Assembly (NCBI RefSeq): GCF_014306625.1
Contig: NZ_JACRYL010000001.1
Location: forward strand, 112,136-176,135
Direction: 5' to 3'
DNA: 64,000 bases
Source of the DNA: Pedobacter fastidiosus
GTDB lineage: Bacteria > Bacteroidota > Bacteroidia > Sphingobacteriales > Sphingobacteriaceae
Shown here: piece after piece, positions 52,909-60,667 of the stretch
How positions within the stretch are numbered: position 1 is the stretch's first letter
Layout: each line of letters starts with the position of its first letter
The notes under the pieces: generated by a model
Told to the model about the DNA's origin: nothing
Databases searched by the model: none
Seen by the model: the letters and a program-made list of their open reading frames with translations, nothing else
Translations under genes and position numbers: made by a program

Positions 52909-53307
52909 ATGACGATATTTTCGAAAATTGTTGCAGGAGAAATTAGCGCACACGTTGTTGCTGAAACTGTAGAATATTTAGCTTTTTTAGATGTTCAACC
53001 CTTAACAGCGGGGCATGTTTTGGTGATTCCAAAAATTGAAAGTGATTACATTTTCGATATGGAAGAAGATTTGTATGTTGGCCTTTGGATGTTTGCTAAA
53101 ATTGTAGCTAAAGGTTTAAAAGTTGCTTTCCCCTGTAAAAAAATTGGCGTTTCGGTAATTGGTTTAGAAGTTCCGCATGCACACATTCACTTAATCCCAA
53201 TGAATAATGTGAGTGATATGAACTTCAGTAAAGAAAAGTTAAAACCAACTGACGAAGAATTGGCAGAAGCTGCTGAAAAAATCAGACAGGCACTGCTCGA
53301 AGTATAA
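52909..53307 (+). CDS. HIT-family nucleotide hydrolase
   Basis: 132 aa with the histidine-triad motif HAHIHLIP near residues 97-104 and an N-terminal FSKIVAGEISAHVVAE typical of the family. It hydrolyses nucleoside phosphoramidates or AMP derivatives. It lies 86 bp downstream of greA, same strand, possibly cotranscribed. A hairpin follows. Confidence 0.93.
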   Translation: MTIFSKIVAGEISAHVVAETVEYLAFLDVQPLTAGHVLVIPKIESDYIFDMEEDLYVGLWMFAKIVAKGLKVAFPCKKIGVSVIGLEVPHAHIHLIPMNNVSDMNFSKEKLKPTDEELAEAAEKIRQALLEV

Positions 53308-53308
53308 A

Positions 53309-53340
53309 AAAAGCCGGTTGGCCTAAACCAACCGACTTCT
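53309..53340. terminator. bidirectional terminator
   Basis: AAGcCGGTTGG (53311-53321) pairs with CCAACCGaCTT (53328-53338), one C/A mismatch, preceded by an A-tract. It separates the convergent HIT gene and secreted-repeat lipoprotein gene. The C/A mismatch in AAGc...aCTT also occurs in the inner stem at 35.17 kb. Confidence 0.7.
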
Positions 53341-53374
53341 CTACCCGCCTAAATCAAGCTCACTCATATTTATT

Positions 53375-54223
53375 TTATGGTGCCACAGGGGCAACTGCCG
53401 TACTTGTAGAAACGTATGGCCAAACTGTTCCAATTCCGCCAACGGTAATACCTTTATTATCACCTCTCTTTGCATCAGATGCAAAATAATACAGGGGCCA
53501 GCCTTTATACGTCATTTGTTTTTTTCCAAATACATCAATCACCCCAATTAAGTCTTTTGTAATTACCGACGGAAGGCTTTTTAACTCGATTTCATAAACT
53601 GGCCAAATGGCGTTGTTACTCAAATCGGCCTTAGTATAATTGTTTTTGTTGTTTTTATCTGGGCCAAAAGCATAAAGCGTTCTACCCAATGCATCCGTAA
53701 AATATTTTGTATTTCCGGTTCCTTCTACATAAGCGCTGGTATAAGTTTTGCCGTTTGCCCCAACCAATTGTGCATTCGCCAACATTAGCGAATAATCTGG
53801 CTTGGCTACAAACCAAATTCCGCCAATGCCATCACCTTTAACATCGCCTGTTACTGCATCTGTTGCATAATAATATAACGGATAACCTTTATAAGTACTT
53901 TGTTTCCGTCCATCAGCTCTGGTAATTTCGCCAACTTCTGCTTTATTTAGGTTTAAATCTGTACTGGCATCGGCAGAATAATAGAGTGGCCAAACGGCTT
54001 CACAACCGCCTGTACAATTTGCAGTTCCGGCAACATCCGTAGCAAAAAAGTACAGCGATTTCCCATCTTTATCGGTGAGTACCGCTCCAAATTTTGCATC
54101 TGTCGCCAACTGAATTCCCTTTTTTTCTGCGACCGGTTCTACCGTTTTTTTCTTACATGCAGCTGTAAATATCATAGCGATGCAGACAATCGCCATTAGG
54201 TTTCTTTTTAAGTAGATTAGCAT
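53375..54223 (-). CDS. lipoprotein with secreted repeats (COG4315/PF03640 type)
   Basis: A 282-aa lipoprotein (lipobox TAAC, about Cys23, followed by KKK). It contains four repeats of the secreted-repeat family, recognisable by G-x-x-L-Y-x-F and WP-x-Y: KSLYFFATDVAGTANCTGGC...WPLYYSAD, YKGYPLYYYATDAVTGDVKG, RTLYAFGPDKNNKNN...WPVYEIE and YKGWPLYYFASDAKRGDNKG. It has one Cys pair in the first repeat (NCTGGC). The function of the family is unknown. It is convergent with the HIT gene. Confidence 0.88.
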   Translation of the reverse strand: MLIYLKRNLMAIVCIAMIFTAACKKKTVEPVAEKKGIQLATDAKFGAVLTDKDGKSLYFFATDVAGTANCTGGCEAVWPLYYSADASTDLNLNKAEVGEITRADGRKQSTYKGYPLYYYATDAVTGDVKGDGIGGIWFVAKPDYSLMLANAQLVGANGKTYTSAYVEGTGNTKYFTDALGRTLYAFGPDKNNKNNYTKADLSNNAIWPVYEIELKSLPSVITKDLIGVIDVFGKKQMTYKGWPLYYFASDAKRGDNKGITVGGIGTVWPYVSTSTAVAPVAP

Positions 54224-54423
54224 AAGTTTTTAGTTTTAGATTTTTATCTTTAATTATATTATGCCTCTATTACGCATCCAAGTTGTAAAGGGTTGCTTAA
54301 TGGAAAAAGATTGATCTGAAAGATTTTTAGGCCGATTTAAACCATACAAAAAAAATAAAAATATATTTTCTTGAGGCAACCTTTTGCTAAAACCTGCCGT
54401 AATGTGTTTTGAAAGGAGAACTA

Positions 54424-55053
54424 GTGACCACTAATCGCGATAGTGAACATATAATACAAAAGCAAATCCAAGGATGCATTAGAAATGAAAGAGAGAGCCA
54501 AAAAGCACTCTATAAACATTTCTACAGCTTTGCTATGGGGATTTGTTTACGTTATGCAAATAATCGGTTGGATGCTGCTGGGATACTAAATGACGCATTT
54601 TTTAAAGCCTTCAAGAACATTTCTAAATATGAATCTACTAAGGCATTTATGCCATGGTTAGGTCGTATTATAACCAATACCGCAATTGATTATTATAGGG
54701 CTAACCTAAAGTTTGCCGATCATGTTGATGTGAACGATTATGAAAACGTTGCACACGAAACTTCCGTTTACGATAAGCTGGCCTATAATGATTTGCTTGA
54801 ATTGGTTCAAGATTTAAGCCCGGCCTACAGAACGGTTTTTAACCTTTATGCCATTGATGGATATACGCATGAAGAGATAGGTGATATTTTGAAAATATCC
54901 ATCGGTACGTCGAAATCTAATTTATTTAAGGCTCGACAAAAATTACAGGAAATGCTAAAAGCAATTGATATTAAAACTTATGTGGTGAGGACATCGCCAA
55001 TAGAAAATGACCGGAATTTTATTCAGGTTAGATTAAACCCGAACATGCAATGA
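54424..55053 (+). CDS. ECF RNA polymerase sigma factor
   Basis: A 209-aa sigma-70 of the extracytoplasmic-function type. Region 2 (about 20-95: YKHFYSFAMGICLRYANNRLDAAGILNDAFFKAFKNISKYE...WLGRIITNTAIDYYR) and region 4 (about 125-185: YRTVFNLYAIDGYTHEEIGDILKISIGTSKSNLFKARQKLQ). The frame opens at a TTG (54409), but AAAGGAG lies 6-12 bp before the GTG at 54424, which is the likelier start. It overlaps the next gene by 4 bp (ATGA). The partner is probably a new envelope protein, not a classic anti-sigma. Confidence 0.88.
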   Translation: MTTNRDSEHIIQKQIQGCIRNERESQKALYKHFYSFAMGICLRYANNRLDAAGILNDAFFKAFKNISKYESTKAFMPWLGRIITNTAIDYYRANLKFADHVDVNDYENVAHETSVYDKLAYNDLLELVQDLSPAYRTVFNLYAIDGYTHEEIGDILKISIGTSKSNLFKARQKLQEMLKAIDIKTYVVRTSPIENDRNFIQVRLNPNMQ

Positions 55054-56222
55054 AAGAGGGAAGAGATATAGATAAATTATTTAAAGACGGACTGGAAAAT
55101 CCAGATCTTCCTTTTAATGATTTGGATTGGGATAATCTGGAGGAGAAACTGCACCCAAAGCAAAAACGTAGAATAATACCAATTATTTGGTTTGCTGCGG
55201 TAGCGGGTATAGCCGCAATGTTGCTTGTTGTGTTTTTATTTGTGAAATTGGATGAGAGAAATACTTATACAAAAGCTATTGTAAAGGGTTCGATTAAAAA
55301 AGATTCAAACTTAATTGAGAATAACAAGGTAAATAGGACGACCAAAGACTTATTGGATAATAAAGATAAAGGCTTAGTTGCTATAAATAAAAGTGTTATT
55401 GATTCTGGAAATAATAAGGAATTTCATACCTATAAAATTAAAACCATTACCGATGTTTTTGGAAAATTAATAGTAGAGCAGAAAGTAAATGCCAACATTT
55501 TGGCAAATGTTAACTATGATTTAAGTTTAAATTCTTCAATTATTCCAGTTCAGTACAAAACCGAAGAGTTGATAAAAAGTCCGGGCCGTACTAAGTTGGA
55601 TAAAGCTTTTAGTCCAGTTTTCAAATCTAAACCTCGTTTGGTATTAAGTATTTTGGCTGCGCCAGATTTAACTAGCGTACAATCATCAGGTAAAAGCGCT
55701 TTGAGTGGAAGTTTCGGTGCAGAGCTCACCTTGTTTTTAACTAAAAGGCTTAGCATAACTTCTGGCGCAGCCTATGCAAAAAAGATTTACGATTCTGATT
55801 TTAGCCTTTACAGACCAAATTCTACTTATGTTTTTAATGTAAACCCAACAAATGTTCATGCCAATTGTGATGTGATTGATATCCCGTTAAATGTAAATTA
55901 TAAGGTTTTTGATAACAATAGAAATTCGATTACAGTGAGTACAGGTTTATCGAGTTATTTAATGTTGAAAGAAAAATATAGCTATACCTATGGAGAAGCC
56001 TACCAAAAGCCTTTAGATTATGAAGTGAAAAATCAAAATCAGCATTATTTGGGGATTGCAAATGTTGGAGTAGAGTTTCAGCATAAAATTAACAACAACC
56101 TAAGCATTAGCGCAAGGCCATTTATGAAAATTCCACTTACCGATATTGGCTATGGAAATTCTAAATTGTCATCAACAGGAGTTGCCGTTTCTGTGAATAT
56201 GAATTTGTTTAAGAGGAATTAA
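55050..56222 (+). CDS. TM-anchored outer-membrane-barrel-like protein, sigma partner
   Basis: 390 aa. A short cytoplasmic part (about 1-42, rich in acidic residues and DLDWDNLEEKL) precedes one TM helix (about 45-66, IPIIWFAAVAGIAAMLLVVFLF), a Lys/Asn-rich linker and a beta-rich C-terminal half (about 200-390) similar to PorT-type barrels (LVLSILAAPDLTSVQSS, YKVFDNNRNSITVSTGLSSYL, GVAVSVNMNLF). The layout, cytoplasmic stub plus TM plus envelope domain, and the 4-bp overlap with the sigma gene suggest an anti-sigma-like regulator (inference). No known anti-sigma domain is visible. Confidence 0.68.
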   Translation: MKEGRDIDKLFKDGLENPDLPFNDLDWDNLEEKLHPKQKRRIIPIIWFAAVAGIAAMLLVVFLFVKLDERNTYTKAIVKGSIKKDSNLIENNKVNRTTKDLLDNKDKGLVAINKSVIDSGNNKEFHTYKIKTITDVFGKLIVEQKVNANILANVNYDLSLNSSIIPVQYKTEELIKSPGRTKLDKAFSPVFKSKPRLVLSILAAPDLTSVQSSGKSALSGSFGAELTLFLTKRLSITSGAAYAKKIYDSDFSLYRPNSTYVFNVNPTNVHANCDVIDIPLNVNYKVFDNNRNSITVSTGLSSYLMLKEKYSYTYGEAYQKPLDYEVKNQNQHYLGIANVGVEFQHKINNNLSISARPFMKIPLTDIGYGNSKLSSTGVAVSVNMNLFKRN

Positions 56223-56238
56223 ATTTATTTGAATGAAG

Positions 56239-57126
56239 CTAATGCTTACGCAAATTCTGATCGGGCAAAGGCACAAAATCAGTTTCTCCCGGAACAGGTT
56301 TAAAAGTTTGCTCCAACCATTTAACTTTAGCCTTTTCGATTAATTCCTTATCCGATGCTACAAAATTCCAGTAGATGAAACGATCTTCTGGAAATGGTTC
56401 ACCACCAAAAATGTAAACGGTTGTATTTTCATGCATGGTAAATTCACAAAGTTTAGCATCATTTGCAATTAAAATTAATTTGGGCTCGTATAAATGTCCG
56501 TCGCTTTCTATTGCGCCTTCCAAAATATACAGTGCACTTTCTCCGAAAAGATAATCGCCAATGTTGATTTTTTGGCGTGTTGTGCTTTTCAACTCTAAAA
56601 AATACAGCGGACTATAAACAGGAACTGGAGATTTTCGTCCAAAAGCTTCACCGGCAATCAGCTTAAAGTTGATGTTATCCTGTTCCCAAGCTGGAATTTC
56701 AGTTTCATCTGCATGAAAAAATGTTGGCTCCATTTGTTCCAAATCTTTCGGCAAAGCCACCCAAATCTGCAATCCGTGGAGCATTTTATCTGTATGGCGA
56801 AGATATTCTGGAGTTCTTTCTGAATGAACAATGCCACTTCCAGAAGTCATCCAATTTACCTGTCCAGGTTTTATGACCACATCAGAACCAAGACTATCTT
56901 TATGCGTAATTTCTCCCTCAAATAAAAAAGTAAGCGTGGATAAACCAATATGAGGGTGAGGTGGAACATCCAGATTTTGATAATCCTTCATTGCCGCTGG
57001 GCCCATATGATCAATGAAAGAAAAAGGACCAACCATTCGCTTCTCGCGAAAAGGCAACAACCTACCAACCATAAAATTGCCAATGTTGGCAGGTCTTTCT
57101 TCTATAATGAGCTTGATATTCGACAT
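56239..57126 (-). CDS. pirin family protein
   Basis: A 295-aa bicupin. The N-terminal cupin has the metal-binding set PPHPHIGLSTLTFLFEG (two His) plus a third in SGIVHSER and Glu in the latter. The C-terminal pirin domain begins near 190. Known pirins have quercetinase or regulatory roles; this one's role is unknown. The ATG at 57126 gives MSNIKLIIEERPANIG, the family N-terminus, and is preferred over an upstream start at 57192, which falls at the edge of a repeat array. Confidence 0.9.
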   Translation of the reverse strand: MSNIKLIIEERPANIGNFMVGRLLPFREKRMVGPFSFIDHMGPAAMKDYQNLDVPPHPHIGLSTLTFLFEGEITHKDSLGSDVVIKPGQVNWMTSGSGIVHSERTPEYLRHTDKMLHGLQIWVALPKDLEQMEPTFFHADETEIPAWEQDNINFKLIAGEAFGRKSPVPVYSPLYFLELKSTTRQKINIGDYLFGESALYILEGAIESDGHLYEPKLILIANDAKLCEFTMHENTTVYIFGGEPFPEDRFIYWNFVASDKELIEKAKVKWLEQTFKPVPGETDFVPLPDQNLRKH

Positions 57127-57194
57127 GATTTCTGGGATTGTTTTACGAGGACAATTTAAAGAAAATGTGTGAATTTTATTTCTGTTTTTCACAA

Positions 57195-57713
57195 GCGGTC
57201 GTCATTCTCGCGTATTTGGGAATCTCTCCGCAGGAGTCCCTTTGGGATAATGCTTAGGAAAGGAAGAACTCCAATAATTTTGCCACGGAAACACGGAAAA
57301 CACGGAATTAGAATGAAATTATTGAATTATTCTAAACCATTGTTAATGGTCCGTGGAGACACGTACCATGGGTGTTTGATAAACATGCCATGGCGCAATA
57401 TCAACCACTTTTCAAAGGCGGTCGTCATTCTCGCGTATTTGGGAATCTCTCCGCAGGAGTCCCTTTGGGATAATGTTTAGGAAAGGAAGAACTCCAATAA
57501 TTTTGCCACGGAAACACAGAAAGCACGGAATTAGAATGAAATTATTGATTTTTTGAAACTATTTTAATGACCTGTGGAGACACGTATCATGGAATTTGGC
57601 ATAGGTATATTATCGAAGTATAATTCACGCTACCCACTTTCACAAGCGGTCGTCATTTAAGCGCAGGAGGGAATCTCTCCGCAGGAGTCCCTTTGGGATA
57701 ATGCATTTGCAAA
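57195..57713. repeat. tandem intergenic repeat, ~225 bp, 2.3 copies
   Basis: Units start with GCGGTCGTCATTctcGCG at 57195, 57418 and 57646 (periods 223 and 228, last copy partial). Each contains the hairpin GGGAATCTCTCCGCAGGAGTCCC and CCTTTGGGATAATG. Between them lies GGTCCGTG-GAGA-CACGTACC (57348-57367) with the same GAGA loop as the 5 kb repeat, and CCACGGAAACACGGAA-like runs. A short inverted fragment of the TTTGGGATAA motif recurs at about 57.83 kb. A 103-aa plus-strand open frame inside is only a reading of the repeat. Confidence 0.88.
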
Positions 57714-57755
57714 TTTGGCAAATATAGTACACGATTGAATCGGGACAGATTGAAC

Positions 57756-57788
57756 AAAAAAAGCATTCCTTTCAGAATGCTTTTTAAA
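57756..57788. terminator. terminator downstream of the OYE operon
   Basis: AAAAAGCATTC (57758-57768) pairs perfectly with GAATGCTTTTT (57775-57785), loop of six. It is T-tailed on either strand and suits the minus-strand operon ending at 57883. Confidence 0.8.
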
Positions 57789-57882
57789 CTTAAAAAGAAA
57801 AAATATTAGCGATCGTTGCAGTCTTATCCCAAAGGAATTGCTTTGTAGCTTTATGCCTTGCAATAAACGAATAACCTACAAA

Positions 57883-58983
57883 TTATACCAATTCTGCCAA
57901 AGCTTCTTTGCTAAAACCTTTCAATTCGCTGGTACGGTTATTTTTAATTTTTTCTACCCAATTTGGATCCGCCAAAAGTGGTCTACCAACAGCAACTAAA
58001 TCAAAATCGCCACGATCCATTCTACGCACCAATTCATCTAAAGAACTTGGTTGAGAACTCTGACCAGCAAATGCACCGAAGAAATCGCCATCTAAACCAA
58101 CAGAACCAACCGAAATGGTTGCTTTACCAGTTAGTTTTTTAGCCCAGCCTGCAAAGTTCAAATCAGAACCTTCAAACTCTGGTTCCCAGAAACGACGTTG
58201 TGAACAATGAAAAATATCTATTCCGGCATCAGCCAATGGCGTTAACCATTGCTCCATTTCTTGTTCGTTTTTTGCTAATTTGAAATCGTAAGCGGCCGGT
58301 TTAAATTGCGATAAACGAATAATTAAAGCGAAATCTTCACCAACTCTTTTACGCACTTCTTTAATTACTTCTACGGCGAAACGAGAACGTTCTGCTAGGG
58401 TTTTGCCACCATAAATATCTGTACGGTTATTTGTGGCATCCCAGAAAAACTGATCGATTAAATATTGGTGTGCACCATGAATTTCAACAGTATCAAATCC
58501 TAATGCTTTTGCATCAGCAGCAGCTTGGCCGAAAGCGGCAATCGTATCTGCAATTGCAGCATCAGTCATAGCTACCCCATTTTCAAAACCAGGGCTATTT
58601 AAAGTAGACGGGCCTTCAAAAGGAGTGCTAGGCAACCATCCAGAAGCATGATTTGCATGAATGCCTTGATGCCAAATCTGTGGACCCATTTGGCCACCAG
58701 CCGAATGAATATCGTTAATTACTTTTTTCCAAGCAGTTAAAGCTTGGTCGCCATAAAAATGAGGAATGTTTGGGTCTGCAGAAAATGATGGTCTGTTGAT
58801 CACCGTTCCCTCTGATAAAATTAAACCCACTTCACCTTCAGCTCTTTTTGCATAATAGGTGGCAACATCATCAGTTGGGATTCCGTTTGGCGAGAAAGAT
58901 CTCGTCATCGGTGCCATTACAATTCTGTTTTTTGTATGCAATGTTTTAAGGCTAAATGGCCTAAATAAACTATCTGTATTCAT
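57883..58983 (-). CDS. Old Yellow Enzyme-family NADH:flavin oxidoreductase (alkene reductase)
   Basis: A 366-aa TIM-barrel FMN enzyme that reduces activated C=C bonds. Marks: NRIVMAPMTRS at the N-terminus, EIHGAHQYLIDQFFWDATNNRTD near residues 165-187 (includes the His-Gly-Ala-His substrate site), SRFAVEVIKEVRKRVG and VAVGRPLLADPNWV at the FMN phosphate site. NemA/XenB-like. It lies 14 bp downstream of an ArsR-type repressor that probably controls it. Confidence 0.94.
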   Translation of the reverse strand: MNTDSLFRPFSLKTLHTKNRIVMAPMTRSFSPNGIPTDDVATYYAKRAEGEVGLILSEGTVINRPSFSADPNIPHFYGDQALTAWKKVINDIHSAGGQMGPQIWHQGIHANHASGWLPSTPFEGPSTLNSPGFENGVAMTDAAIADTIAAFGQAAADAKALGFDTVEIHGAHQYLIDQFFWDATNNRTDIYGGKTLAERSRFAVEVIKEVRKRVGEDFALIIRLSQFKPAAYDFKLAKNEQEMEQWLTPLADAGIDIFHCSQRRFWEPEFEGSDLNFAGWAKKLTGKATISVGSVGLDGDFFGAFAGQSSQPSSLDELVRRMDRGDFDLVAVGRPLLADPNWVEKIKNNRTSELKGFSKEALAELV

Positions 58984-58997
58984 AATATATTCTGATT

Positions 58998-59300
58998 TTA
59001 TAATTCTTGATTAATTAATTTGCCCAGTTCTGCGAAGCCTTCTTCGTTACGTTTGTAGTAAGTCCATTGCCCAACTCGCGTAGAGTTAATTAACTCGGCA
59101 CGCTGTAAAATGGAAAGGTATTCGGAAATGGTACTTTGAGATAAACCACTTTTAATTTGAATCTGCCCAACACAAACACCAACGTTTTCAAAATCTGCAT
59201 TTGGCTGATCAGGGAAATGCGTTGCTGGCGATTTTAGCCAGTTTAAAATCTGTAAACGGGTTTTGTTAGAAAGGGCTTTAAAAACTTCTACTTGATCCAT
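58998..59300 (-). CDS. ArsR-family transcriptional repressor
   Basis: A 100-aa winged helix: VFKALSNKTRLQILNWL at the N-terminus, and recognition helix SGLSQSTISEYLSILQRAELI, then RVGQWTYYKRNEEG in the wing. A VCVGQIQ segment contains the only Cys, so a metal-thiol sensor of ArsR's usual type is unlikely; redox or electrophile sensing would fit the OYE partner (inference). The ATG at 59300 is chosen: the promoter -7 lies just upstream, within the longer frame. It is cotranscribed with the OYE gene. Confidence 0.88.
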   Translation of the reverse strand: MDQVEVFKALSNKTRLQILNWLKSPATHFPDQPNADFENVGVCVGQIQIKSGLSQSTISEYLSILQRAELINSTRVGQWTYYKRNEEGFAELGKLINQEL

Positions 59301-59304
59301 GGTA

Positions 59305-59339
59305 CAAATGTATATCGACTTTTCCCGATATGCCAATTA
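59305..59339 (-). promoter_or_regulatory. promoter and candidate operator of the arsR-OYE operon
   Basis: On the minus strand TACATTTG (59305-59312) is a perfect -7 element and a TTGG precedes it by about 21 bp. ATATCG-N8-CGATAT, a perfect 6-bp inverted repeat, covers 59312-59331 between the two elements. The -7 element ends only 5 bp before the ATG at 59300, implying a leaderless or nearly leaderless mRNA. Confidence 0.65.
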
Positions 59340-59475
59340 AAAAACCAAAGATTACAATTACGTGTAAAACGGATTATAATCGTCGTTAAAACGTTTTAAA
59401 TTAGTTTTGATATTTAAAATTTAGTTAGGATTTAATTTAAACTATTCCTTACATTCGTTTAACCATTCTAACCAA

Positions 59476-60054
59476 ATGTATACTTATAAATCATTAACTG
59501 ACAACGAACTCTTCTGTCTTATGCAAGATGGGGATAAGTATGCTTTCGAAGAAATTTACGAACGCTTTAATGGTTTGCTTTACATCTATGCCTGCAAATT
59601 GGTTCATGATAAGGAGGATGCCCGCGATATTGTTCAGGAAATCTTTGTTTATCTGTGGAGTAATCCAAATATCAAAATCAAATCTCAATTATCGTCTTAT
59701 TTGTACACTGCCGTTCGATATAAAATTTTCGATTGGCTGGATAAAAATAAATCTAAATCCAATTACCTTTTATCGCTAGAGAAATTTGTAGATCAAGGCG
59801 ATTGCATTACAGATAACTACATTCGTGAGAAAGAATTTGCCTCTATTATTGAGAAAGAAGTAAGCTTGTTGCCACCAAAAATGCGACAGATTTTCGAAAT
59901 GAGCCGTCAGCAACATTTATCGCAGAGGGAAATTGCCGAACTGCTTCATCTTTCTGATAAAACGGTTAAAAAACAAATGAGCAATGCGCTTAAAGTTTTA
60001 CGTTTAAAACTAACTTCATTTTTAATTCTTGCCATCGTTTTAATAATTTCTTAG
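59476..60054 (+). CDS. FecI-type ECF sigma factor
   Basis: A 192-aa ECF sigma. Region 2: YAFEEIYERFNGLLYIYACKLVHDKEDARDIVQEIFVYLWSN...YLYTAVRYKIFDWL. Region 4: LLPPKMRQIFEMSRQQHLSQREIAELLHLSDKTVKKQMSNAL. The C-terminus ends in a hydrophobic helix (LTSFLILAIVLIIS), as often seen in FecI-like factors of Bacteroidetes. The paired FecR gene follows after a 613-bp gap full of structured repeats. Confidence 0.92.
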   Translation: MYTYKSLTDNELFCLMQDGDKYAFEEIYERFNGLLYIYACKLVHDKEDARDIVQEIFVYLWSNPNIKIKSQLSSYLYTAVRYKIFDWLDKNKSKSNYLLSLEKFVDQGDCITDNYIREKEFASIIEKEVSLLPPKMRQIFEMSRQQHLSQREIAELLHLSDKTVKKQMSNALKVLRLKLTSFLILAIVLIIS

Positions 60055-60667
60055 GCATAACTTAGGAAGTCGAGGGGTGAGAAAAAAATCAGGTTTAGAT
60101 TTGACAAATTAATAGCCAAAGGAAAGTTGCCAAATCCTATTTAGAAAGAATTTCGTGAGTATTTAAAATATCATTCTGTTTTTTGGAAAGCAACAGTAGT
60201 GCTTATCGGTTTCGATAGTCCCGCTCTTTGCTTTAATCTTTTTTGATGAGATTTCTTCTAGTTTTCAGTGTTTCTGCAATCAAAAAGGATTAATGCGGCG
60301 ATCGGGTTTACCTAACCTTAAACAGTGCTAAAAACTTAATTTCTTAAACCCGACATGGCGGATACCGGCCTTAGTGTGTAAGGCCTGCAGGCGTATGAGC
60401 ATGTGGCGGGCACAAACGTTAAAATGAAATACAGGTTTTGCTTTACTAATATTTAATTTACTTCAGGTTAGATTTGACAACTTTAATAACTAATAGATAA
60501 GAAAGTTGTCAAATCTTTTAGGTCGATCCAACAAAAGAACTCCGTAAATTTAAAAGCAACCTCTTTAAAATTTTACAAATAAAGAAAATTAAAATTATTT
60601 TCATTTCATCTACTACCTAGCCTTTACTTAACCTACTTGTATTTAATTAGCCAAATATATTAAAGTG
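60055..60667 (+). other. 613-bp sigma-FecR gap: two related stem-loops and a nested GC-rich structure
   Basis: No credible gene. Stem-loop A (60097-60136): arms AGATTTGACAA / TTGCCAAATC. Stem-loop B (60470-60516): perfect 15-bp arms AGATTTGACAACTTT / AAAGTTGTCAAATCT, loop 17. Both begin with the shared string GATTTGACAA. Between them a stem TCGGGTTTA / TAAACCCGA (60302-60310 / 60345-60353) is followed by three nested helices: ACATG/CATGT (60353-60357 / 60400-60404), ATAC/GTAT (60362-60365 / 60393-60396) and GGCCTTA-GTGTG-TAAGGCC (60367-60385). Confidence 0.75.

Noticed and set aside
54409..54423. TTG start for the ECF sigma
   Set aside because: AAAGGAG lies within this stretch at the right distance from the GTG at 54424.
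57169..57480. 103-aa plus-strand open frame
   Set aside because: It reads through a tandem repeat (ILAYLGISPQESLWDN occurs twice) and has no family features.
59301..59336. Upstream start for the ArsR protein
   Set aside because: The 12 extra codons cover the -7 element and operator-like palindrome.
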